Shown piece by piece: positions 23,311 through 30,748 of a stretch of 41,974 nucleotides of DNA. The position numbers and the translations under genes are program-made. The notes under the pieces were generated by a model, which saw only the letters and a program-made list of their open reading frames with translations, was not told the DNA's origin and ran no database searches. Within the stretch, counting starts at the first letter, position 1; every line of letters begins with the position of its first letter. The DNA is from Megamonas sp. UBA1796. Lineage in GTDB: Bacteria > Bacillota > Negativicutes > Selenomonadales > Selenomonadaceae. The stretch covers positions 1-41,974 of the forward strand of contig DCFU01000033.1 of NCBI GenBank assembly GCA_002319795.1, written 5' to 3'.

Positions 23311-23424
23311 TTATCTCTGGGCTTCGGGCAATTCAACCTGTGGCTCCGAATGTTTCGAAGCGGTAACAACTTTCTTAGTCTTTTTGCGCTTCTTTTCTTT
23401 ATTCTTTGGGCTCTTATCTCCCAT
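23311..23424 (-). CDS. Small basic protein (37 residues), conserved MGDKSPK-type hypothetical
   Basis: A 37-residue protein beginning MGDKSPKNKEKKRKK, so very lysine-rich at the N terminus, with an acidic-neutral tail E-P-Q-V-E-L-P-E-A-Q-R. AAGGAG precedes the ATG by 8 bases and a strong terminator follows, so the unit looks real. I recognise the MGDKSPK-start type as a widespread small uncharacterised protein in bacteria (from memory). No function is known to me; the basic stretch could bind RNA or membranes. It lies upstream of the AAA+ gene on the same strand but has its own terminator. Confidence 0.8.
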   Translation of the reverse strand: MGDKSPKNKEKKRKKTKKVVTASKHSEPQVELPEAQR

Positions 23425-23772
23425 ACCAAACATCTCCTTTGAATACGGTTATATTATACCACTGTCCTCACAACAAAATAAAGTCGCACGATTTCGCCTT
23501 TCAAAGAACGATATCCCACTATTTGTCTCTGTGCCCATGTAACACTACAAAATCATGGATATGCCTATTATCTCTCCCATTACAACGTTTATTTGAATAA
23601 TACAAATATGACTGCCAAGCAAATTTTAACTGTTTACACTAACCTCCTGTTTTTATTTACAGCCATATTTTTCATACTTTATTATATAATGTTACGTTTT
23701 TATTAAAGATGTACTGCGAAAATCATTTTATGATCCTATTTTCATTTTCCTAAGCATATGCCCCTGCCTACA
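23425..23772 (-). promoter_or_regulatory. Gap holding the probable promoter of the 37-residue gene
   Basis: 348 bases without a gene that I can support. On the minus strand a TATAAT (23458 to 23453) with TTATTT 17 bases upstream (23481 to 23476) lies about 29 bases ahead of the small gene's ATG and is its likely promoter. A GGAGG near 23644 has no usable start codon after it. Confidence 0.35.
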
Positions 23773-24699
23773 TTATCTGAATGCATCCATTAAAATCCTG
23801 TCCACCACCGCATGGTATTCAATGCCTGCAAGCTTTGCCGCCATTGGAAAAAGACTGCCCTTTTTTAAGCCAGGTACCGCATTAATTTCCAAAACATAGG
23901 GGAGGTCTGTCCCATCCTCCACAATAAAGTCTACTCTTGCGTAGCCTCTGGCTTCGCAGGTTTCAAAAACTTGCATAGCTATATCCTGCAAGTTTTGCAA
24001 TTGCATCGCAGTTAAATCTGCTTCTTTGTAGGAATATTCCGAATTCATCGAGATGAATCCATCCTTTTTATCACCGATTCCTTCAATCACTGGAAAAGTA
24101 ACAGGTCCTGTATCCTGCTCCAAGATTCCTACAGTAAAAAATCGTCCAAAAACAAATTGCTCAACCAAGACAACATCATCATACGCAAATGGGATGCTTA
24201 CTTTTTTATAATCCGCTTCGCTTTCCACTACAGCCAAACCAAAGCTGCCCCCTTGCCCCGGCGCTTTCACGATACAGGGAAGCTTTATACCGCATTTTTC
24301 CACCTTATTAAAAAACTCAGCTGGCGCATTTTCTTTCTTCGCATCCGAGACTTTCCAGTAAAAGCTCTTGGGCGTAGGAATAGATGCCTCCCTAAATAAT
24401 TTTTTACATACGATCTTGTCATTGATGATTGCTGCCGCTTTTGTCCGGCTCCCTGTATACGGAATTTCCAATAAATCCAGAATGGCTTGCAGCGTACCAT
24501 CTCCATGATATTTTCCCTGCACACACACAAAGGCAACATCCGGTTTTGCTTCATTGATTTTGCTTACAATCTCCTTATCGTAAAAAATGCTATTTACCTG
24601 ATGACCTAATGCCGTTAAGGCCTGAGAAATATGTGTCGCATTTAAGGTAGATACCGCCTGCTCTGTCGATGTCCCGCCATGAATCATTGCAACCTTCAT
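23773..24699 (-). CDS. D-alanine-D-alanine ligase-like ATP-grasp protein
   Basis: About 308 residues, the usual length for Ddl. N-terminal M-I-H-G-G-T-S-T-E-Q, then G-K-Y-H-G-D-G-T-L-Q-A-I-L-D-L-L-E-I-P-Y-T-G-S, close to the Ddl pattern, and the ATP-grasp core I-V-K-A-P-G-Q-G-G-S-F-G and A-R-V-D-F-I-V. The substrate region differs from standard Ddl: E-I-N-A-V-P-G-L-K-K-G-S-L-F-P instead of E-I-N-T-x-P-G-F-T-x-x-S-x-x-P, so it may make a different dipeptide or be a paralogue. The frame opens at a TTG (24714), but that TTG-GAG-GGA is the ribosome site for ATG 24699. No cell-wall genes adjoin it. Confidence 0.75.
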   Translation of the reverse strand: MKVAMIHGGTSTEQAVSTLNATHISQALTALGHQVNSIFYDKEIVSKINEAKPDVAFVCVQGKYHGDGTLQAILDLLEIPYTGSRTKAAAIINDKIVCKKLFREASIPTPKSFYWKVSDAKKENAPAEFFNKVEKCGIKLPCIVKAPGQGGSFGLAVVESEADYKKVSIPFAYDDVVLVEQFVFGRFFTVGILEQDTGPVTFPVIEGIGDKKDGFISMNSEYSYKEADLTAMQLQNLQDIAMQVFETCEARGYARVDFIVEDGTDLPYVLEINAVPGLKKGSLFPMAAKLAGIEYHAVVDRILMDAFR

Positions 24700-25057
24700 T
24701 TCATTTCCCTCCAATTCTCAGTATAAATCAAGTACGTATTTCATACCTTGTCTAACTTCTATACTGCCCTTAAAATTTTACTCTATATAAAGTATATCAA
24801 ACCTACTCGCCCAAAAAACATTGCAGGAACGAAACGCCCTTTTAAGGGAACGAACGGTTATCTGTTAAAAAGTCTCACTCTTCAAGACTTATACTTTACT
24901 ACCATAGATACTCTATAGATTGATTCATGAAATAACATCGGACATACCTTTTCTTTATAAAAATAGAAAGAATTTAAACGTATATGTTATAATGAAAGTA
25001 ATCGTTAGAAGTTATATATCAGCAAAACATTTCACATAAGAGAAAAGAGTGGATTTC
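24700..25057 (+). promoter_or_regulatory. Divergent gap with an extended -10 promoter for the LytTR gene
   Basis: About 350 bases between two divergent genes. On the plus strand TG-T-TATAAT (24985-24993) lies 65 bases ahead of the LytTR start; the -35 is poor. I see no other clear signal for the ligase gene. Confidence 0.4.
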
Positions 25058-25780
25058 ATGCTGCATATTGCTATTTGTGAAGAGAATCTCCATGATCAGG
25101 AGCATCTTATCTGCCTATTGGAAGAATATCTGCAACACCACTCTACCACTATATCCTATGATATCTTTCCTACTGCAGCAGCACTGAAAACCACGCTCAA
25201 AGCAAGCAACAGCCATTATGATATTTTTTTGCTGGATATCTCCCTCCCCCCCTCAAATTGGGTCATCCTAGCCAATGAACTCCGTCAGAAAAATCCTGCA
25301 ACAAAAATGATTTTCCTCACCTCTTCTACAGACTTCGTTGAAGAAAGCTATGCTTTAGGTGCTTATTACTATATGTTAAAGCCTCTGCAATCTATTAAAT
25401 TTTTTCAGTTACTCGACCGCCTGTTAGCAGAACCCATCAAAGCAGTAACTTTGCCATTTCTGCTTCGCAGTATAGACGGGTTCCATAGGTTGCAACCCGC
25501 TGATATTATTTATATAGAAGCCATGCGAAAAAAATACCAATGCTACCTTTCCAATGATACTATGCTGGAAGGATTGGACGGATTTGCGGCAGCTACGGCG
25601 CAGCTACGGCATTCTCATAATTTTATCAAACCACATCGCTCTTATGTTGTGAATATGAACTATATCATCGATTGCTTCGATATTGAGCTTCGTTTGACAA
25701 CAAAAACACGGATTCCTGTAGCTCGAGGTGTCTCCAAACAAGTGATGATGGCCTTCCTGAATTATTGGAAACACCTATGA
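25058..25780 (+). CDS. LytTR-family response regulator, orphan
   Basis: About 240 residues. Receiver domain: acidic pair near the start (C-E-E-N), phospho-acceptor Asp in F-L-L-D-I-S-L-P-P (about residue 60), Thr in F-L-T-S-S, Lys in M-L-K-P-L. The C-terminal half is a LytTR DNA-binding domain: I-I-Y-I-E-A-M-R-K-K-Y, F-I-K-P-H-R-S-Y-V-V-N-M-N-Y-I. LytTR regulators control competence, bacteriocin or surface genes. No sensor kinase is adjacent, so its partner is elsewhere or absent. The frame opens at GTG 25049; ATG 25058 has AGAGTGGA upstream and better matches the domain start. Confidence 0.9.
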   Translation: MLHIAICEENLHDQEHLICLLEEYLQHHSTTISYDIFPTAAALKTTLKASNSHYDIFLLDISLPPSNWVILANELRQKNPATKMIFLTSSTDFVEESYALGAYYYMLKPLQSIKFFQLLDRLLAEPIKAVTLPFLLRSIDGFHRLQPADIIYIEAMRKKYQCYLSNDTMLEGLDGFAAATAQLRHSHNFIKPHRSYVVNMNYIIDCFDIELRLTTKTRIPVARGVSKQVMMAFLNYWKHL

Positions 25781-25793
25781 ATATCATACCCCC

Positions 25794-25824
25794 AGGAGGA
25801 TGTGCATACCCTGCACATCCTCCT
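25794..25824 (+). terminator. Hairpin right after the LytTR stop codon
   Basis: A 13-bp perfect stem AGGAGGATGTGCA (25794-25806) with TGCACATCCTCCT (25812-25824), loop of 5. No T run follows, so it may be a weak terminator or an mRNA-end stem. It also contains an anti-ribosome-site sequence. Confidence 0.5.
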
Positions 25825-25960
25825 CATCATTTCAACTTTCTATGATTTATGAGACTATCTTAGTACCATTTACACAGATATTGTATACAAGTATCCCATT
25901 TTTATTGACGGAATGTATGCACCTATAGTTCTCATCTAACTTCTACAGAATGAGATGACA

Positions 25961-25997
25961 TAAAAATTGCTAACCACCGAAATAGATGGTTAGCAAT
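25961..25997 (-). terminator. Terminator of the DUF134-mrp operon
   Basis: An 11-bp stem ATTGCTAACCA (25966-25976) with TGGTTAGCAAT (25987-25997), followed on the minus strand by a T-rich run. It lies about 55 bases past the mrp stop. Confidence 0.75.
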
Positions 25998-26050
25998 AAA
26001 TTATTTTTATTGGGGTATCCACCCCTCATTTTTAAATTGCATATTGATCT

Positions 26051-26884
26051 TTATTTTCTTGCCTCTAAATTTTCTAATTTTTTATCAATTTCATCAAAAT
26101 AGCTGCCCTCAAACAATTCTATCTCACCGTGATCACATAATGCAGCAAGTTTCGGATCCATAGGCAGGCGTTCCAGCACCTCCAGACCATATTCCTGCGC
26201 AATCTCCATAATATGGCTCTTACCAAAGATCTCATGCTTCATATTGCAGTTTGGACATTCAAAGTACGCCATATTTTCTACCAACCCTAAAATAGGCACA
26301 TTCATCATCTGTGCCATCTCCACAGCCTTAGAAACAATCATGGAAACCAGTTCCTGGGGAGAGGTCACAATAATAATCCCGTCAACCTTAATGGATTGAA
26401 ATACTGTAAGGGGTACATCTCCGGTTCCCGGCGGCATATCAATAAATAAATAATCCTCATTCGTCCAGATAAAATCATGCCAAAACTGCTTGACCACATT
26501 GGAAATTATCGGTCCGCGCCATACAACTGGCTCCGTTTCCTTCTCCAATAGTAAATTGATTGACACCAAGTCAATTCCACTGTCACTTTTGGCAGGATAC
26601 GCCGCTTGACCATTACCTGTTAACCGTTTCTTCATACCAAAGGCCTTGGGAATAGATGGTCCTGTTATGTCTGCATCTAAAATTCCCGTATGATATCCTT
26701 TGCGATTCATTACCACTGCGAGAAGGGAGGTCACCAGGGATTTTCCTACGCCCCCCTTACCACTTACCACTCCAATTACTTTCCGGATATTGCTAAGCGC
26801 ATTGGGTGCTTCAAAATAATTGGCTTTACGGCTGTCACATGTTTCAGCACATGTATTGCAATCCTGACTACAATTTTCGCTCAC
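26051..26884 (-). CDS. mrp: Mrp/NBP35-family iron-sulfur carrier ATPase
   Basis: 277 residues. Deviant Walker A G-K-G-G-V-G-K-S (42-49), switch I segment D-A-D-I-T-G-P-S-I-P (70-79), switch II D-M-P-P-G-T-G-D (149-156) and a C-terminal C-P-N-C (Cys210, Cys213) that bridges a 4Fe-4S cluster in this family. It also has a short N-terminal cysteine cluster (Cys5, 9, 12, 16) like that of eukaryotic-type NBP35. The protein assembles or delivers Fe-S clusters in the cytoplasm. The start is GTG with AAGGAGAG 6 bases upstream. It is second in an operon behind the DUF134 gene, a pairing often seen in anaerobic Bacillota. Confidence 0.92.
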   Translation of the reverse strand: MSENCSQDCNTCAETCDSRKANYFEAPNALSNIRKVIGVVSGKGGVGKSLVTSLLAVVMNRKGYHTGILDADITGPSIPKAFGMKKRLTGNGQAAYPAKSDSGIDLVSINLLLEKETEPVVWRGPIISNVVKQFWHDFIWTNEDYLFIDMPPGTGDVPLTVFQSIKVDGIIIVTSPQELVSMIVSKAVEMAQMMNVPILGLVENMAYFECPNCNMKHEIFGKSHIMEIAQEYGLEVLERLPMDPKLAALCDHGEIELFEGSYFDEIDKKLENLEARK

Positions 26885-26923
26885 GGAAAACTCTCCTTTA
26901 TATATTTATACTTTGTATAGCGG

Positions 26924-27352
26924 TTATTCCATATTACGAGATCCCATATCCCGCTCCGGCCTGCCTTTTGTCCCGCCCACCTCTTTTTTTGCCTGTGAGA
27001 CAAGTTGTCTGTGCTGCCGATGCTTATAGCAACCACCACATTCACAAAAATCTTCGTTGCCTTCACAAAGCTGATAATTGCCGCCGATGATATAAAGTCT
27101 CTTTCCTTCAACCAATACTCTCGCCAGCTTTTTCCGGGCCTCGCTGTAAATTGCCTGCACCGTAGTTCTGGCAACCTTCATCTGCATGGCACAGCGTTCC
27201 TGTGTAAATCCTTCATAATCTATGAGACGAATCGTTTCATATTCTTCCAGCGTCATGGAAACAAAACAGCTCTCATCACTGTCATCCAGCGGGCCAAAGC
27301 GGTTCTTTCCCGGCATGCAGCAAACCTTACGCCATTTTCTTGGCCTCACCAT
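26924..27352 (-). CDS. DUF134 (UPF0251) DNA-binding protein
   Basis: 142 residues. Start M-V-R-P-R-K-W-R-K-V followed by L-E-E-Y-E-T-I-R-L-I-D-Y-E-G-F-T-Q-E, then a helix-turn-helix, A-M-Q-M-K-V-A-R-T-T-V-Q-A-I-Y-S-E-A-R-K-K, like that of sigma-factor region 4. The tail has C-E-G-N-E-D-F-C-E-C-G-G-C, suggesting a metal or Fe-S site. DUF134 proteins are uncharacterised but commonly sit beside Mrp/NifX-like genes. Here it directly precedes mrp (39-base gap) and may sense Fe-S status and control its own operon (inference). Confidence 0.88.
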   Translation of the reverse strand: MVRPRKWRKVCCMPGKNRFGPLDDSDESCFVSMTLEEYETIRLIDYEGFTQERCAMQMKVARTTVQAIYSEARKKLARVLVEGKRLYIIGGNYQLCEGNEDFCECGGCYKHRQHRQLVSQAKKEVGGTKGRPERDMGSRNME

Positions 27353-27395
27353 TTTTCCTCCTCTGTGTAATAGTCTTTGACCTATATCCTAGATT

Positions 27396-27424
27396 ATTAT
27401 AATTACATTTATGACATATGTCAA
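27396..27424 (-). promoter_or_regulatory. Perfect consensus promoter of DUF134-mrp with a palindrome over the -35
   Basis: On the minus strand TTGACA (27424 to 27419), 17-base spacer, TATAAT (27401 to 27396). The 12-base palindrome TGACATATGTCA (27412-27423) covers the -35 box, a good place for repression. The start codon is about 45 bases downstream. Confidence 0.88.
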
Positions 27425-27792
27425 TAATAAAAACTGCACTTCTTACCAAAACAAGAGATATCTCCCTCATCTCCTGCCAGGGCCTTTTACTTTCTTTGTC
27501 TGTAAAATACTCAAAAACTGGAAAAGCAACGTGAATACACTCCAGACAAATAGTCTATAATCCCTTATACCAATTTTGCAGAAGCTTTTTCTTATATTTT
27601 AGTTGCAATGACAAATAAAATTTTCTTTATTATTTTTCAATTACAACTATTTTGAGGGGATATATTTGCAGGCACTAAAAAAAAAGAGCACAAAAGCCAA
27701 ATCCATCTGGATATTGCATTTTGTCCCCTCGTAAAACAAAATTATAGTTGCTGGAGCTTCGCAGGTTGTAAGCATAGGTTTTCTCATAGATC
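27425..27792 (-). other. Gap with a possible 14-residue peptide at the 3' end of the sugar operon
   Basis: 368 bases without a normal gene. On the minus strand a 14-codon frame, MQYPDGFGFCALFF (27719 to 27675), follows GAGGGG by 5 bases and ends in a nine-T run that encodes Phe-Phe-stop. It may be a chance frame running into the terminator T run of the nitroreductase transcript. Confidence 0.3.
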
Positions 27793-28287
27793 TTATATAT
27801 AGTGAACGCGTGATGTATCATAACGATCCTGTTGTGCTTTCTTGCCAACTGGATAGCCAAACGGTATGATGGCAAACGCTGCAAGATTCTCAGGCAAACA
27901 GATTGCCACAGCCACTTTATCCATACGTTCCCGGATTGGCGCAATCCCAAGCCATACTGCACCAAGCCCTTGCTGTTCAGCCTCAAGCAGAATATTCTCA
28001 CAGGCTGCACTCATATCAATATCCGCATACTCCACCGCCGCCAGACGTTTTTTGTCATAACAAGGAACAATAGCTGCCGGTGCCTTTAATACCGGCCCTG
28101 CATACGGACTTGCTGCTGCAATTTCCTGCAGTTTGACCGGATTCTGCACCACATAGAATTCCCACGGCTGCTGGTTCACAGCCGATGGTGCAGCCATAGC
28201 AGCACGAAGAAGCTTTTCAATTTTATGGGGCTCAACCACCCGGTCTTCGAAATCCCGTACACTTGTCCTTATGAAAATACTATCCAT
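27793..28287 (-). CDS. Nitroreductase-family FMN oxidoreductase
   Basis: About 164 residues, at the short end for the family. N-terminal I-R-T-S-V-R-D-F (FMN phosphate binding), then A-M-A-A-P-S-A-V-N-Q-Q-P-W-E-F, the typical FMN contact, and C-terminal G-L-G-A-V-W-L-G-I and I-P-F-G-Y-P. Such enzymes reduce nitro compounds, quinones or flavins with NAD(P)H; the substrate is unknown. The frame opens at GTG 28296, but ATG 28287 is the more likely start. It follows the ribokinase stop by about 23 bases, so it may be the last gene of the sugar operon although unrelated in function. Confidence 0.85.
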   Translation of the reverse strand: MDSIFIRTSVRDFEDRVVEPHKIEKLLRAAMAAPSAVNQQPWEFYVVQNPVKLQEIAAASPYAGPVLKAPAAIVPCYDKKRLAAVEYADIDMSAACENILLEAEQQGLGAVWLGIAPIRERMDKVAVAICLPENLAAFAIIPFGYPVGKKAQQDRYDTSRVHYI

Positions 28288-28310
28288 ACATAGCACCCAC
28301 TTTCCAACAA

Positions 28311-29231
28311 TTATATTTTTTCAGCGGCAAAACTCTTAAACTCCGCATAGGATGCATAAGAATCCTGCGTTCCCTTCTTGGTCACACTCAAAGCAGCATA
28401 TAGGGACGCTTCCTGCAACGATTGCCTGATATCTCCTGTACTCGTATAACACGCAGCAAAGCAACCAATGAAGGCATCCCCCGCCCCTGTGGTATCTACA
28501 GCGGTGACATGCTTAGCAGGCACCAGCTCTTGCTGATTGCCGTTAAGCCAAAGCACCCCCTTGTCGCCCATTGTTACAATCACATTTTTCATTCCCTGGC
28601 TGACCAGCTGAGCCGCTGCTTTACGGATTTCATCCAGAGAGTTGGTCGGCATTCTCGTCAAAGCAGCAAGTTCTGTTTCATTCGGCACAAAAAAATCACA
28701 CTGGCAGACCATCTCTATAGAAAGTTCCTTAACCGCCGGCGCTGGGTTCAACAATACCGGTATATGGTTTTCTCTTGCAAAGATTATCGCCGCATAAACC
28801 GTTTCCAACGGCACTTCAAGCTGCAGTACAAAAAGGCCGCATTGCTTCAGGTCATTGCCTGCTGCGGCAATCATAGCAGGAGTAAGTCTATCATTTGCAC
28901 CTTTATGGATAAGTATACGATTCTGTGATGACGCATCCACAAGAATTGTCGCAACTCCGTTCATCGTATCTTTTGCCGTGCGCACATACTTCGTATCAAC
29001 ATGATGCTCCGCAAAATTTTTTCTGGCCTGTTCACCAAACAAGTCATCTCCAACCGAAGTCAGCATAAGTACGTCTGCTCCGAGCTTACCAGCAGCAATG
29101 GCCTGATTTGCACCCTTGCCGCCGCAAGCAATATGAAACTCCTCCGATTCGCAGGTTTCACCAGCTGCCGGAATTTTATCCGTATAAGACACAAGATCCA
29201 TCATAGTTGAACCGATAACTGCTATCTTCAC
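28311..29231 (-). CDS. rbsK: Ribokinase (PfkB family)
   Basis: 306 residues. It phosphorylates ribose (or a related pentose) at O5. Motifs: N-terminal G-S-T-M-M-D, C-G-G-K-G-A-N-Q-A-I-A-A (sugar site, PfkB signature 1) and D-T-T-G-A-G-D-A-F (signature 2 with the catalytic Asp), plus N-P-A-P-A and V-P-N-E-T-E. Full length and intact. It lies between the LacI-type repressor (15 bases upstream) and the nitroreductase. With RbsD it argues that the operon handles ribose or a ribose-like sugar. Confidence 0.93.
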   Translation of the reverse strand: MKIAVIGSTMMDLVSYTDKIPAAGETCESEEFHIACGGKGANQAIAAGKLGADVLMLTSVGDDLFGEQARKNFAEHHVDTKYVRTAKDTMNGVATILVDASSQNRILIHKGANDRLTPAMIAAAGNDLKQCGLFVLQLEVPLETVYAAIIFARENHIPVLLNPAPAVKELSIEMVCQCDFFVPNETELAALTRMPTNSLDEIRKAAAQLVSQGMKNVIVTMGDKGVLWLNGNQQELVPAKHVTAVDTTGAGDAFIGCFAACYTSTGDIRQSLQEASLYAALSVTKKGTQDSYASYAEFKSFAAEKI

Positions 29232-29246
29232 GTTATATCTCCTCCA

Positions 29247-30254
29247 TTATCCCTGACGTGGCCCGGCGACGCTTCCCCGCAGGATAAGTTCATTGCAAAG
29301 CTGAGTACGTACCTTCACCCTGCTGGGATTTTTTATAAGCTCAATGAGCTTACGCACCGCAAGCTGACCCAATTCTTTTTTATAAACCTTTATGGTCGTA
29401 AGTCCTGGCGCAAATACCTCGCAAAAAGTAATGTCATCAAATCCAATGATAGAAATGTCTTCCGGGATGTGATAATCATTCTTTTGTAGTGCCTGCATCA
29501 CACCAAGAGCAATCATATCATTATCAGCAAAGAAGGCGGTTGGCATCTCTGATTTGTTTTGCAAGATACGGTTAAACGTCTCATAAGCTCCGGCAATCGA
29601 AGGCGGTACATCAAATATGAATCTGGACTCAATCGGCAAATGCCTGGCTTCCATGGCCCGCCGATAGCCACGGGCGCGGCACTCGAAATTGCGTATGCGC
29701 ACGCCTCCTCGCAGGTAGCCTATCCGGGTATGGCCCTGTGCAATCAAATAGTCCACAGCCTGATAGACCGAATCTTCATTGTTCATAAGCACCGCATTAA
29801 AGGACAAATCATCAAACCAGCAATCCAAAAGGACCAAAGGCACAGCCGCCTTTTGAAACAACTCTGCATCCTGCTTATTAAGCTCAGTGCCTACGAGCAG
29901 TATGGCAGCGGAAGTATCGCTAAGCAGCTCCTTTACGCGTTCCTCATAATCCGGCTTGGAGCGATAAAGATTGAAAATCGTCGTCTCGTAGCCACTCTTG
30001 CGGCTCTCATTTTCTACACTTTCCATAAGCACGGAAAAAAATGGTGACTCGGAAAAAACTTCTCCGCTATCACGATAGGTCACCAACTTGATGCGCTTTA
30101 TACGTTCTTCCGTAATATATCCGTATTGACGGGCAATTTCTATAATTTTCCCAGCCGTCTCACGGTTCACACCGCGTTTATTATTAAGTGCATTTGAAAC
30201 AGTTGCCGGCGAAAAGCCCGACATTTCACTTATTTTCTTGATGTTTACTTTCAC
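29247..30254 (-). CDS. LacI-family transcriptional repressor of the sugar operon
   Basis: About 335 residues. Helix-turn-helix and hinge at the N terminus: I-K-K-I-S-E-M-S-G-F-S-P-A-T-V-S-N-A-L-N. The rest is a periplasmic-binding-protein-like sensor domain with I-G-Y-L-R-G-G, F-F-A-D-N-D-M-I-A-L-G-V and I-I-G-F-D-D-I-T-F. The start is GTG 30254: GGGAGG lies 8 bases ahead, whereas the in-frame ATG at 30272 overlaps that site. The gene lies between rbsD and rbsK, so it likely controls the operon. The sequence just upstream contains TGTAAACG (near 30282), a LacI-type half-site, with a poor second half. Confidence 0.9.
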   Translation of the reverse strand: MKVNIKKISEMSGFSPATVSNALNNKRGVNRETAGKIIEIARQYGYITEERIKRIKLVTYRDSGEVFSESPFFSVLMESVENESRKSGYETTIFNLYRSKPDYEERVKELLSDTSAAILLVGTELNKQDAELFQKAAVPLVLLDCWFDDLSFNAVLMNNEDSVYQAVDYLIAQGHTRIGYLRGGVRIRNFECRARGYRRAMEARHLPIESRFIFDVPPSIAGAYETFNRILQNKSEMPTAFFADNDMIALGVMQALQKNDYHIPEDISIIGFDDITFCEVFAPGLTTIKVYKKELGQLAVRKLIELIKNPSRVKVRTQLCNELILRGSVAGPRQG

Positions 30255-30343
30255 GCCATGATCCTCCCTCATTCCTTAATTGTAAACGAAATGTCATGAA
30301 CTCGCAAACCTAATATGCAACTGCCCAAATCTCGTACCATTCC

Positions 30344-30748
30344 CTAAAAAACGACTCCAGCCCGCAGAATTATATTTGGATAGGGCGTAAACTCACCTGT
30401 ACGAATTGCAAATTTTATATTTGTCGACATTTTTTTCAACATATCATGCGCAATGAAATCATGATTTACATCTGGAAGTGTGCTTTCTATATAATGTAAC
30501 AGTTCCGGATTCTTATCCTCAATTTCCTTCGCCAATGTATAAAATTCGACCTCCGTCTCCGTCAGCACAGCATCCATAACCTGCCGAAAGGTTGGAATCC
30601 CTGCCGTCAGAATCAGATCAACCAGAGGTACACCCCTCGGAACCGGCATCCCCGCATCCCCAATCATAAAAGTATCTTTATGTCCCAAAGCAGCAATATA
30701 GCCTGCCAGCTGGGCATTCAAAATCCCCTGCTTCTTCAAACTTCTCAC
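30344..30748 (-). CDS. rbsD: D-ribose pyranase (RbsD/FucU family)
   Basis: 134 residues, normal length. It speeds conversion between pyranose and furanose forms of ribose so that ribokinase can act. Visible: the catalytic A-L-G-H-K-D (His23), I-G-D-A-G-M-P-V-P (Asp31), and the C-terminal I-R-T-G-E-F-T-P-Y-P-N-I-I-L. The start codon is GTG and overlaps the permease stop by four bases (GTGA), so translation is coupled. The nearby LacI gene starts about 90 bases downstream. Confidence 0.92.
   Translation of the reverse strand: MRSLKKQGILNAQLAGYIAALGHKDTFMIGDAGMPVPRGVPLVDLILTAGIPTFRQVMDAVLTETEVEFYTLAKEIEDKNPELLHYIESTLPDVNHDFIAHDMLKKMSTNIKFAIRTGEFTPYPNIILRAGVVF

Noticed and set aside
27675..28010. 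111-residue minus-strand frame overlapping the nitroreductase
   Set aside because: It is out of frame with the clear nitroreductase over most of its length; only its last 14 codons are kept as a weak separate observation.
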